A DNA stretch of 64,000 nucleotides from Halobellus ruber (lineage in GTDB: Archaea > Halobacteriota > Halobacteria > Halobacteriales > Haloferacaceae), in the NCBI RefSeq assembly GCF_014212355.1, contig NZ_JACKXD010000002.1:124001-188000 (forward strand), written 5' to 3'. The position numbers and the translations under genes are program-made. Below the pieces are notes generated by a model that made no database searches, was not told the DNA's origin, and was given only the letters and a program-made list of their open reading frames with translations. Positions 43,508 through 52,053 of the stretch are shown here, piece by piece. Numbering within the stretch: position 1 is the stretch's first letter; each line of letters opens with the position of its first letter.

Positions 43508-43924
43508 TCACCCGGATCCGTCGTCGGCCCCCTCGGCGCCGGTGTCGGGGTCGCTGCCGCGTTCCGCTTCCCCGGCCTCGTTGCTCTCGCCGACGTGCTC
43601 CCGGTATCGCCGGTAGACGTCGTAGGTCCGATAGAGCGCCAGCAACCCGACAGCGACCGCGATCGCGCCGACCGTTACCCGGCCACGAAAGCCGACGAGC
43701 AGCAACCCGACGGCGACCCCCCCGAGCGCAACGTTGGCGTAGATCACGGAGACCCAGAAGAACTTCGCGACCTCGCCGTCGACCTCGATGCCCGCCCCCT
43801 CCGCGTCGGGGTCGCCGTCCTCTACGCTCGGGATCGATACGAGGTCGTCCTCGGGGGAGTCCCAGCGGGCCTCCGGATCCGGCTCGTCGGGTTCGTCCGG
43901 CCACTCGTCGAACCTCGAAGGCAC
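43508..43924 (-). CDS. Two-helix membrane protein
   Basis: The GTG at 43924 gives 138 residues starting MPSRFDEWPDEPDEPDPEAR; the frame is open to 43969. After an acidic Pro-rich region come two helices (FFWVSVIYANVALGGVAVGL and VGAIAVAVGLLALYRTYDVY) and an acidic tail. The repeated DEPDEPDPE start is a pattern I associate with small haloarchaeal membrane proteins. The role is unknown. Confidence 0.6.
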   Translation of the reverse strand: MPSRFDEWPDEPDEPDPEARWDSPEDDLVSIPSVEDGDPDAEGAGIEVDGEVAKFFWVSVIYANVALGGVAVGLLLVGFRGRVTVGAIAVAVGLLALYRTYDVYRRYREHVGESNEAGEAERGSDPDTGAEGADDGSG

Positions 43925-43979
43925 ACTCGACGTACGACCGGCGGTTGGAAAAGCAGTTCGCTCCGGCACTCCCGGCGTT

Positions 43980-44168
43980 TCAGCACCGTTCGGCGAGCGA
44001 GACGCTGCCAGAGGCTTCGACCCACGCCAGCGGGTTCTGGGGGTCGTAGAACACGATCCCGCCGTCTACCTCGTAGGACTCGACCGCTGTGAGCCCGCTC
44101 GCTTCCCCCACTCGCGTGGGCGTGGCTGGCGACCGATCCGTCCGTCCGGAGTTTTCAGGGTCGACCAT
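43980..44168 (-). CDS. Small haloarchaeal protein (62 aa) divergent from polB
   Basis: The ATG at 44168 opens MVDPENSGRTDRSPATPTRV. The C-terminal half (TAVESYEVDGGIVFYDPQNP then LAWVEASGSVSLAERC) resembles a widespread haloarchaeal family with VESYE...GVVFYD.ENPLAW. The longer ORF in this frame upstream is a shadow of polB. A CATATACTATGG sequence (reverse complement of 44193-44204) gives a TATA box about 27 bases away. The function is unknown. Confidence 0.7.
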   Translation of the reverse strand: MVDPENSGRTDRSPATPTRVGEASGLTAVESYEVDGGIVFYDPQNPLAWVEASGSVSLAERC

Positions 44169-44339
44169 CGTACTCCTTGGTAGCACGTACCATAGTATAT
44201 GTCTTGTGACCGAGTCGGTTCTCGCCGGGCGGCCCGAAACCGCACCACGGCACGGGGATAATCTCGGGTTCGCTGCGGTACCGGCCAGGTCGATCGGGGT
44301 AATGCCGAAGCTTTTACTCGGGAGCGTCGAAGGGTCGGT

Positions 44340-47300
44340 ATGGAACAGGCAGGGCTCACCGACGGCTGGGGCGACGGCGACGACGGCGACGACGCCCGGC
44401 CGGACGCTGAGGCGGTCGCCGTCGCGGGCAACGGCGGCGGCCACGTCTCGGAGGTCGTCGACGCCGAGGACATCCGGTTTCCCGACGCCGACGGCACGGT
44501 CGAACTGATGGTGACGCAGGTGAACTACTCGATCGAGGGCAGCGGCAACCGGGAGTACCCCGTGGTTCACGTCTTCGGCCGCACGGCCGAGAACGAGCCC
44601 GAACACGTCCGGGTCCTCGGGTTCGAGCCGTACTTTTACGCCCCCACGGAGACTCTCGACGACGACGCCCTCGACCGCGACGTCATCACGCGGACCGAGG
44701 ACAGCTTCGAGAGCATCCGCGGCGACGACCTCACCAAGATCTGTACGCGCACCCCGCGCGACGTCGGCGCGATCCGCGACGACTTCGACCACTACGAGGC
44801 GGACATCCTCTTTCCCAACCGGCTGCTCATCGACAAGGACATCAAAAGCGGGATCCGCGTCCCAACCCGCCGGCTCGACGACGACTCGATCCAGATCCCC
44901 CACGACGAGATCGAACCGGTCGACGTCGAGGCCGACCTCCGCGTGAACACCTTCGACATCGAGGTCGACGACCGCTCGGGGTTCCCCGAGGACGGCGAGG
45001 AGCCGGTCGTCTGCCTGACGAGCCACGACTCCTACCGCGACGAGTACGTCGCGTGGCTCTACGACGCCCCGGAGACCGCAGCGGGGGTAGAGAGCCCGGC
45101 CGACCTCCCCGACTACGAGCCCTTCCGCGAGGGCACCGAGGTCGACGTCCGGACCTTCGACCGCGAGGAGGCGATGCTCGACGCGTTCGTTTCGTACGTC
45201 GAGGAAACCGACCCGGACCTCTTCACGGGCTGGAACTGTCTCCCCGCGGACGCGCAGGTCCAGATGGCGGACGGGTCGACAGAGGAGATCCGAGCCGTAG
45301 AGATCGGTGACGAGGTCGTCGGATCGGAAGCGCAGCACTCGACCGTCGCGACGGTGACGAACAAGTGGGAAAGCGAGCGCGAGATCTACGAGTTCACCCT
45401 CGCCGACGGGACCACGCTTCGGTCGTCCGGCGATCACCGCGTGATGGTCGGCGACGACGAGGACGTCGACTGGACGGAGGGAAGCGAAATCGAGCCCGGG
45501 GAGTACGTCCTCAAACCACGAAAGCTTCCGGTCGAAGATCCGACCGTGCCGGAGCTCCGTGACCTGATACCGCTCGATAATCAGCGGTTCGCCGACGAGC
45601 GGATGGTCGAACAGTTCAAGTCGAACCTGCCTTATGGGGCAATCACGGAGTTAGAGTCCGACTTTGACGTACAGAAGACTGCGCTGTGGCAGTCAGACAC
45701 CAGCATCTGGACCCCGAGCCGGTGCCGGCTGGCAGCGAACAGATATGACGTCCCGATTCCGGACGGCGGAAAGCAGTACCGTCGTACCGGCCGCTATCTC
45801 GACAGAGAACTCGACGAGGAGGAGCTTTATCTAGCCGGACTCGTCCTCACAGACGGAACGATGTCGACGGACGACGGGGTCCGGTTCTACAATACGGAGC
45901 GGGAACTACACGATCAGTTCCCCGGGGAAAACGAGTTACAGCCCGATGGGACCGGATGTTACGCTCAGAACGTGCTCAACTACGCTCTGATGTACGCTTT
46001 CAACGGTCTTGGTATTCCCTTCGGCGACAAGAACGATAGCTCGGTCGACCTGTCGCCGGTCTACGAGATGTCCGTACCGTACATCGCACAGTTCCTCGCG
46101 GGCGCAATCGACGGTGACGGGAGCGTCTCCTCGTCCGTAACGCTCGCCGCTGAGAACCGTACCATCGGGGAGTGGTACGTGAAACTGCTCAGGCGTCTCG
46201 GGATCTACGCCACCCAGCGCGGCAACGTTGTCCGGGTGGCTAACGCGAAGCGTGACATCGAACGGTTGAAAACGATCGTCCGTCCCCGTATGAACCATCC
46301 CGAGAAGGTCGACGCGCTCGAAGCCTTCGACGCCGGAGAGAGCGGACGGACCGAAAACATTCCGTATGCGCTCTTCGAAGCCGACGACCCCGAAACCAGG
46401 CGCATCGGGAGGGACAAACACCGGCGGGATATCAATCTGAAACGGCACGAGACTGACTCCGAGGAGTGGACGGAGTACGTCTTCGTCGAAGTTTCGGATG
46501 TCGCCGTCACGGGGGTCGAAACGACGTACGATATCGAGACGACGACCCACAATTTCGTCGCTGACGGGTGTTTAGTACACAACTGCGAGGACTTCGACAT
46601 ACCGTACCTCCTCGACCGGATGGAGGTACTCGACCCCGCCGCCGACCAGAACCTCTCGGTCGAGCGGTTCTCGCGGATCAACGAGGTGTGGCGCAGCGGG
46701 TGGGGCGGCCCCGACGTGAAGGGCCGGGTCGTGTTCGACCTCCTGTATGCGTACAAGCGCACCCAGTTCACCGAACTCGAATCCTACCGGCTCGACGCCG
46801 TGGGCGAACTCGAACTCGACGCCGGGAAGGAGCGGTACACGGGCGACATCGGCGACCTCTGGGAACAGGAGCCCGAGCGCCTGCTCGAGTACAACGTCCG
46901 CGACGTGGAGCTCTGCGTCGAGATCGACCGGAAACAGGACATCATCGCGTTCTGGGACGAGGTCCGAACCTTCGTCGGCTGCAAGCTGGAGGACGCGCCC
47001 ACCCCGGGCGACACCGTCGACCAGTACATCCTCCACGAGGCCCACGGCCGCTTTGCGCTGCCGTCGAAGGGCAAAGCCGACGCCGAGGAGTATGAGGGCG
47101 GCGCGGTGTTCGACCCGATCACGGGGGTCAAGGAGAACGTAACTGTTCTGGATCTGAAATCTTTGTATCCTATGGCGATGACGACGATCAACGCATCCCC
47201 GGAGACCAAGGTCGACCCCGAGACCCACGACGGCGACACCTTCGAGGCGCCCAACGGGACCCACTTCCGGCGGGAGCCGGACGGGATCATCCGCGAGATG

Positions 47301-50300
47301 ATCGACACCCTCCTCTCCGAACGGGAGGAGAAGAAGTCGCTGCGGAACGACCACGCGCCCGACACCCAACCCTACGAGCAGTACGACCGCCAGCAGCAAG
47401 CTGTCAAGGTTATTATGAACTGCTTCGCGCCGGACACCGAGGTGCTTACGCCCGAGGGCGTGCGGAACATCCGCGACCTCGACGTCGGCGACGAGGTCTT
47501 CTCGATCGATCCCGACACGTTGCGGCTGGAGACGAAGCCGGTCGAGGAGACGCACGAGTACCCGGACTACCGCGGCGACCTCGTCGACATCCAGACGAGC
47601 AAGACCGACTTCCGGGTGACGCCGAACCACCGAATGCTGGTCCGGAAGAACTCGAAGAACGGCGCGACCTGGGACGACTACCGGTTCGTCGAGGCCGGCG
47701 ACCTCGACGAGTACTCCCACTACGAACTCCCGCACGGCTGGTCGGCCGAGCACGGGGACCCGATCGACGAGGTGGACCTCACCGAGCATCTCGACGGCGA
47801 CTACGAAGTGTGGGTCCGGCCCGCCGTCCACGGCCACACGTTCACCGCGGAACTCGGGTGGACGCCGCGGCGCGTCCCGAAGGCCGACCGCGGGGAGACC
47901 GGCTACGTGTTCACCGCCGAGGAGTTCGAGGCCCATCGCGAGTACATCGAGTCGGTCTGTGAGGCGAGTTTCGTCCACCGGGAGTCGGGCCGGAAGTGGG
48001 TCCCACGAACGTACGACGGTGACGATTTCCTCGAACTGCTGGCGTGGTACGTCACCGAGGGGAACGTATACACGTCCGAAGAAAAGCAGTTCGGCGAGAA
48101 CCACCGGGGGTCGTCTACGACCATCAAGATCGCACAGAATGCAGTTGCCGACGGCGGAGAGACGGCGCGAGACGATCACGCGCGAATTGGTGAACTGCTC
48201 AATCGGATGGGCTTCGACTGCTACGTCGACGACCGAGCCTATCAGTTCACCTCAAAGCTCCTCGGCGACCTCCTCGAACGCCTCTGCGGCGAGGACAGTT
48301 TCGAGAAGCGAATCCCCGACCTCGTTTTCGACGCTGCCGAGGAGCAGAAGCGGGACTTCTTGAACGTCCTCGTCGCGGGCGACGGTGACCGTCAGGTGGA
48401 GTCGTGGCGGTACACCACGTCGAGCGAACGGCTTCGCGACGACGTGCTCCGGTTGTGTATCCACCTCGGCGAAACGGCGAGTTACAACCACGACAGTGGC
48501 TCCTGGCGTATCTACTGCACCGAGGGAGCGAAGAGCTCGTTCCGGATGCACCGCAGCGGCGAACGGAGCACCGCCGACGACGGCGTCTACTGCGTGACCG
48601 TCGCGGACAACAACACCCTGCTCGCGGGCCGAAACGGGAAATTCCAGTTTGTCGGACAGTCGCTGTACGGCGTTTTGGGGTGGGATCGGTTCCGGCTATA
48701 CGACAAGGAGATGGGCGCTGCGGTCACTGCGACCGGTCGCGAGGTGATCGAGCACACCGCCGACGCTGCCGCCGAACTTGGCAGAGAGGTTATCTACGGT
48801 GACAGCGTTACCGGTGACCGTCCAGTAGTCGTCCGCAATCCGGAGGGCCGGATGCGGATCATTCCGATCGAGGAGCTGTTCGAGCGGGCAGCCGACACCC
48901 GATCCGCGGAGTTCGTGACGGCCGATGGGGCACCAAGCGGTGCCGCAGGTCTGCCGAAGGAGCGGCGGACCGCTAACGGCTGGGAGGCCCTTTCGCTGAG
49001 TGATGCGGGCAACGCCGAGTGGCAGCCAATCGAGCAGGTCATCCGCCACGAGACGGACTCGGACGTCGTCAAACTCCAGCACAAGGTCGGGGAATCGACG
49101 ACGACACGGGATCACTCCTACGTCGTTGAGGACGGACCGGACTTCGTGGAGGCGACCCCAGCCGAGGTCGATGAACCCCTTCGGATTCCGGAGGTACCCC
49201 GCGTTGATCCCGTTGAGACGATTGATGTCTACGACGTGCTCCACGGGTACGAACGGGAGTACGAGGACGGGCGTGGCACGGGCGGAACCACAGTCAAGAC
49301 GAAACGTGTACACGCCAACGACACGTACGTCTGGTTCGGCCACGAACACTACGACGAACTCGACTCGACGGTCAAAGTACAGCGATACATTGATATCGAC
49401 AGCGAAGCGGGGCGCGCGCTTGCCCGCCTCCTCGGGGCGTACGTTCCGGAGGGAAGCGCCTCGACCGTCGAAACCACCAGCTCGAGGTTCGGTGCGAGCA
49501 TCGCCGAGTCCCGGCGGGGGTGGCTCGAACAGCTTCAAGACGACTACCATCGCCTGTTCGAGAACACGACGGCGAGCATCATCGCCAGCGACACCCGGGA
49601 GCGGCGTACAGTCGAGTATACCACAGAGGACGGGGACGGCTCGGTCGAGTACGACGACGGGACGCTCAAGCTCCAGATGATGAACGAGCTTGCGGCGGTC
49701 TTCTTGAAGCGTTTCGCAGGCCAGACGTCGAGAGGTAAGCGGATCCCGTCGTTCGTGTATCATCTCCCGGAGGCGAAACAGCAGTTGTTCCTCGACACTC
49801 TCGTCGACGGCGACGGTTCGCGGAAGTTTCCGCGGTATTCCGACGAGTACTCGGAACGGAACTTCGACTTCGAGACGGCGAGTCGCGAACTCGCCGCCGG
49901 ACTCTCGATGCTACTCACCCAGCGCGACACGAAGCACTCGCTGAAATACCGTGCGGAGAAGGGAACCTACACGGTTCGAACCGTCGATTCGTACGGCAGC
50001 GGTCGGGATCCGACCCTGACAGAGGTCGACCACGACGGATACGTCTACGACCTCAGCGTCGCGGAGAACGAGAACTTCGTCGACGGCGTCGGCGGTGTCG
50101 TCCTCCACAACACCGACTCGGTGATGCTCGAACTCGGCGACGACGTCTCGAAGGAGGAGGCCATCGAGCAGTCCTTCGAGCTGGAGGAGTACATCAACGA
50201 CTCCTACGACGAGTTCGCGTTGCAGGAGCTGGATGCGGCCACCCACCGGTTCCAGATCGAGTTCGAGAAGCTCTATCGGCGGTTCTTCCAGGCGGGCAAA

Positions 50301-50933
50301 AAGAAGCGCTACGCCGGTCACATCGTCTGGAAGGAGGGCAAAGACGTCGACGACATCGACATCACGGGCTTCGAGTACAAACGCTCCGACATCGCACAGA
50401 TCACGAAGGAGGTCCAGAAGCGCGTGATCGAGATGATCGTCCGCGGGGAGGACACCGACGACATCGCCGACTACCTCAACGGGATCATCGAGGACTTCGA
50501 GACCGGTGAGGTCCCGGTCGAGGAGATCGGCATCCCCGGCGGGATCGGCAAGCGGCTCGACGCCTACGACACCGACACCGCGCAGGTCCGCGGCGCGAAG
50601 TACGCAAACGAGTTTCTGGGCACGAACTTCGGCCGGGGGTCGAAGCCCAAGCGGCTCTACCTCCGGAAGGTCCACCCCTCGTGGTTCCGGGAGATGGAGG
50701 AGCAAGGGTACGACCCCCAGCGCGACCCGCTGTACAGCGAGTTCAAGCGCGACCCCGACGTGATCTGTATCGAGTACGACGACCAGCTGCCCGACGCCTT
50801 CGAGGTCGACTGGGACAAGATGCTCGAGAAGACGCTGAAGGGGCCGATCGAGCGGATCATCGAGGCGCTGGGGATGTCGTGGGACGAGGTGAAGTCCGGC
50901 CAGGAACAGACCGGTCTCGGGAGTTTCACGTAG
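44340..50933 (+). CDS. polB: DNA polymerase B with three inteins
   Basis: The precursor has 2,197 residues. After removal of three inteins (449, 413 and 436 residues) the polymerase is about 899 residues, normal for haloarchaeal PolB. The exonuclease motif I is NTFDIEVDDRSG; motif II, GWN-CEDFDIPYL, is split by intein 1. Polymerase motif A is VLDLKSLYPMAM. Motif B, KVIMN-SLYGVLGW, is split by intein 2. The catalytic YGD-TDSVM is split by intein 3. All three need to be spliced for activity. A GCTTTTACT box at 44311-44319 lies about 26 bases before the ATG, so the message is leaderless. Confidence 0.95.
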   Translation: MEQAGLTDGWGDGDDGDDARPDAEAVAVAGNGGGHVSEVVDAEDIRFPDADGTVELMVTQVNYSIEGSGNREYPVVHVFGRTAENEPEHVRVLGFEPYFYAPTETLDDDALDRDVITRTEDSFESIRGDDLTKICTRTPRDVGAIRDDFDHYEADILFPNRLLIDKDIKSGIRVPTRRLDDDSIQIPHDEIEPVDVEADLRVNTFDIEVDDRSGFPEDGEEPVVCLTSHDSYRDEYVAWLYDAPETAAGVESPADLPDYEPFREGTEVDVRTFDREEAMLDAFVSYVEETDPDLFTGWNCLPADAQVQMADGSTEEIRAVEIGDEVVGSEAQHSTVATVTNKWESEREIYEFTLADGTTLRSSGDHRVMVGDDEDVDWTEGSEIEPGEYVLKPRKLPVEDPTVPELRDLIPLDNQRFADERMVEQFKSNLPYGAITELESDFDVQKTALWQSDTSIWTPSRCRLAANRYDVPIPDGGKQYRRTGRYLDRELDEEELYLAGLVLTDGTMSTDDGVRFYNTERELHDQFPGENELQPDGTGCYAQNVLNYALMYAFNGLGIPFGDKNDSSVDLSPVYEMSVPYIAQFLAGAIDGDGSVSSSVTLAAENRTIGEWYVKLLRRLGIYATQRGNVVRVANAKRDIERLKTIVRPRMNHPEKVDALEAFDAGESGRTENIPYALFEADDPETRRIGRDKHRRDINLKRHETDSEEWTEYVFVEVSDVAVTGVETTYDIETTTHNFVADGCLVHNCEDFDIPYLLDRMEVLDPAADQNLSVERFSRINEVWRSGWGGPDVKGRVVFDLLYAYKRTQFTELESYRLDAVGELELDAGKERYTGDIGDLWEQEPERLLEYNVRDVELCVEIDRKQDIIAFWDEVRTFVGCKLEDAPTPGDTVDQYILHEAHGRFALPSKGKADAEEYEGGAVFDPITGVKENVTVLDLKSLYPMAMTTINASPETKVDPETHDGDTFEAPNGTHFRREPDGIIREMIDTLLSEREEKKSLRNDHAPDTQPYEQYDRQQQAVKVIMNCFAPDTEVLTPEGVRNIRDLDVGDEVFSIDPDTLRLETKPVEETHEYPDYRGDLVDIQTSKTDFRVTPNHRMLVRKNSKNGATWDDYRFVEAGDLDEYSHYELPHGWSAEHGDPIDEVDLTEHLDGDYEVWVRPAVHGHTFTAELGWTPRRVPKADRGETGYVFTAEEFEAHREYIESVCEASFVHRESGRKWVPRTYDGDDFLELLAWYVTEGNVYTSEEKQFGENHRGSSTTIKIAQNAVADGGETARDDHARIGELLNRMGFDCYVDDRAYQFTSKLLGDLLERLCGEDSFEKRIPDLVFDAAEEQKRDFLNVLVAGDGDRQVESWRYTTSSERLRDDVLRLCIHLGETASYNHDSGSWRIYCTEGAKSSFRMHRSGERSTADDGVYCVTVADNNTLLAGRNGKFQFVGQSLYGVLGWDRFRLYDKEMGAAVTATGREVIEHTADAAAELGREVIYGDSVTGDRPVVVRNPEGRMRIIPIEELFERAADTRSAEFVTADGAPSGAAGLPKERRTANGWEALSLSDAGNAEWQPIEQVIRHETDSDVVKLQHKVGESTTTRDHSYVVEDGPDFVEATPAEVDEPLRIPEVPRVDPVETIDVYDVLHGYEREYEDGRGTGGTTVKTKRVHANDTYVWFGHEHYDELDSTVKVQRYIDIDSEAGRALARLLGAYVPEGSASTVETTSSRFGASIAESRRGWLEQLQDDYHRLFENTTASIIASDTRERRTVEYTTEDGDGSVEYDDGTLKLQMMNELAAVFLKRFAGQTSRGKRIPSFVYHLPEAKQQLFLDTLVDGDGSRKFPRYSDEYSERNFDFETASRELAAGLSMLLTQRDTKHSLKYRAEKGTYTVRTVDSYGSGRDPTLTEVDHDGYVYDLSVAENENFVDGVGGVVLHNTDSVMLELGDDVSKEEAIEQSFELEEYINDSYDEFALQELDAATHRFQIEFEKLYRRFFQAGKKKRYAGHIVWKEGKDVDDIDITGFEYKRSDIAQITKEVQKRVIEMIVRGEDTDDIADYLNGIIEDFETGEVPVEEIGIPGGIGKRLDAYDTDTAQVRGAKYANEFLGTNFGRGSKPKRLYLRKVHPSWFREMEEQGYDPQRDPLYSEFKRDPDVICIEYDDQLPDAFEVDWDKMLEKTLKGPIERIIEALGMSWDEVKSGQEQTGLGSFT
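45237..46583 (+). other. PolB intein 1 (exonuclease II site) with LAGLIDADG endonuclease
   Basis: It starts with Cys in CLPADAQVQMADGSTEE and ends LVHN before Cys of CEDFDIPY, a standard C...HN/C junction. It is 449 residues. LYLAGLVLTDGTMS and FLAGAIDGDGSVS are the two LAGLIDADG motifs of the homing endonuclease. It interrupts the exonuclease II motif, a site used by few inteins. Confidence 0.92.
47421..48659 (+). other. PolB intein 2 (SLYG site) ending in Gln
   Basis: It starts CFAPDTEVLTPEGVRNI and ends NGKFQFVGQ before Ser of SLYG, 413 residues. The C-terminal residue is Gln and the penultimate residue is Gly, not the usual His-Asn. LAWYVTEGNVYTS and LNVLVAGDGDR are the LAGLIDADG motifs. 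The +1 residue is Ser, so the splicing chemistry remains possible with a Gln-ending intein. Confidence 0.9.
48804..50111 (+). other. PolB intein 3 (YGDTDS site) with LAGLIDADG endonuclease
   Basis: It starts with Ser in SVTGDRPVVVRNPEG and ends VVLHN before Thr of TDSVM, 436 residues. The Ser start and HN/T end match known archaeal inteins at the catalytic YGDTDS motif. RLLGAYVPEGSAS and FLDTLVDGDGSRK are the endonuclease motifs. Confidence 0.92.
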
Positions 50934-50966
50934 TCGACACCGGCGCCGTCTCGACGCGTTGCTTCA

Positions 50967-50985
50967 GAAACTACAAAATAAATTT
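50967..50985 (+). promoter_or_regulatory. Likely promoter of sufC
   Basis: AACTACAAAATAAATTTTC is the AT-rich element in the polB-sufC gap and suits BRE/TATA. A start about 26 bases later, near 51005, would give a leader of about 65 bases before the ATG at 51072. That is longer than most leaders here and could hold regulation. Confidence 0.5.
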
Positions 50986-51071
50986 TCGATACGGAAAACT
51001 CTGGACTGGCGAATGCGTAACCATTATGGGTGGCTCGGCCTATACTCCACTCACGAGGAACCACCATCACA

Positions 51072-52001
51072 ATGGCCACACTTGAGATCAACAACCTCCA
51101 CGCGAGCGTAGCGGAGGACGGCGGCGAACAGATTCTTCGTGGTGTCGACCTGGAGGTCAACTCCGGGGAGATCCACGCCCTGATGGGCCCCAACGGGTCC
51201 GGGAAGTCCACGACTGCGAAGGTCATCGCCGGCCACCCCGCCTACGAGGTCACCGACGGGGAGATCCTGCTGCACCTCGAGGACGGCGACTTCGGCGAGG
51301 ACTTCGAGATCCCCGCGGACAAGCGCACCTGGGACCTGCTCGATCTGGAACCCAACGAGCGGGCGGCGCTGGGGATCTTCCTCGGCTTCCAGTACCCCGC
51401 GGAGATCGAGGGCGTCACGATGACGAACTTCCTCCGGACCGCGCTCAACGCCAAACTCGATGAGCGCGAGGAGCTCTTCGAGGACGAGAAAGAGGAGACA
51501 GAAGCCGACGCCGACGAGGACATCGAGGAGGCGGCCGGCTACGACTCCTCCCCGATGGAGGGCGCCGCCGACGAGGGCGAGATCGGCGTCGCGGAGTTCC
51601 AGCAGCTCCTGAAGGAGAAGATGGAGCAGCTGGATATGGACGAGAAGTTCATGCAGCGGTACCTCAACGCCGGCTTCTCCGGCGGCGAGAAGAAGCAGAA
51701 CGAGGTGCTGCAGGCGGCGCTGTTGGAGCCGTCGATCGCGGTGCTCGACGAGATCGACTCCGGGCTGGACATCGACCGGCTCCAGGACGTCTCCAACGGG
51801 ATCAACGCCCTCCGCGACGAGCAGGGGAGTGGGGTCCTCCAGATCACCCACTACCAGCGGATCCTCGACTACGTCGAACCCGACCACGTCCACGTGATGC
51901 TCGACGGCAAGATCGCAAAGAGCGGCGACGCGTCGCTCGCACAGGACCTCGAGGACGAGGGGTACGACTGGGTCCGCGAGGAAGCCTACGAGGCGGCGTA
52001 A
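51072..52001 (+). CDS. sufC: Fe-S cluster assembly ATPase SufC
   Basis: SufC powers the SufBCD scaffold for iron-sulfur cluster assembly. The product has 309 residues, about 50 more than bacterial SufC. Walker A is MGPNGSGKSTTAKVIAG, the signature FSGGEKKQNEVLQAA and Walker B SIAVLDEIDSGLD. The extra residues form an acidic insert (about 135-180: REELFEDEKEETEADADEDI and after) between the Q-loop and signature. ATG at 51072 is chosen; the frame is open to 51030. sufB and sufD follow. Confidence 0.95.
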   Translation: MATLEINNLHASVAEDGGEQILRGVDLEVNSGEIHALMGPNGSGKSTTAKVIAGHPAYEVTDGEILLHLEDGDFGEDFEIPADKRTWDLLDLEPNERAALGIFLGFQYPAEIEGVTMTNFLRTALNAKLDEREELFEDEKEETEADADEDIEEAAGYDSSPMEGAADEGEIGVAEFQQLLKEKMEQLDMDEKFMQRYLNAGFSGGEKKQNEVLQAALLEPSIAVLDEIDSGLDIDRLQDVSNGINALRDEQGSGVLQITHYQRILDYVEPDHVHVMLDGKIAKSGDASLAQDLEDEGYDWVREEAYEAA

Positions 52002-52022
52002 CTACAATAAGTTACGCACAGA

Positions 52023-52030
52023 CATATAAG
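52023..52030 (+). promoter_or_regulatory. Internal promoter before sufB
   Basis: CATATAAG at 52023-52030 is a clear TATA box whose centre is about 27 bases before the sufB ATG at 52054. A leaderless sufBD message could be made independently of sufC. Confidence 0.6.
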
Positions 52031-52053
52031 AAACAAGGATTAACAACATACGT

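Noticed and set aside
44169-45437. Upstream extension of the 62-codon gene through the start of polB
   Set aside because: Only the last 62 codons look coding; the rest is antisense to polB and intein 1.
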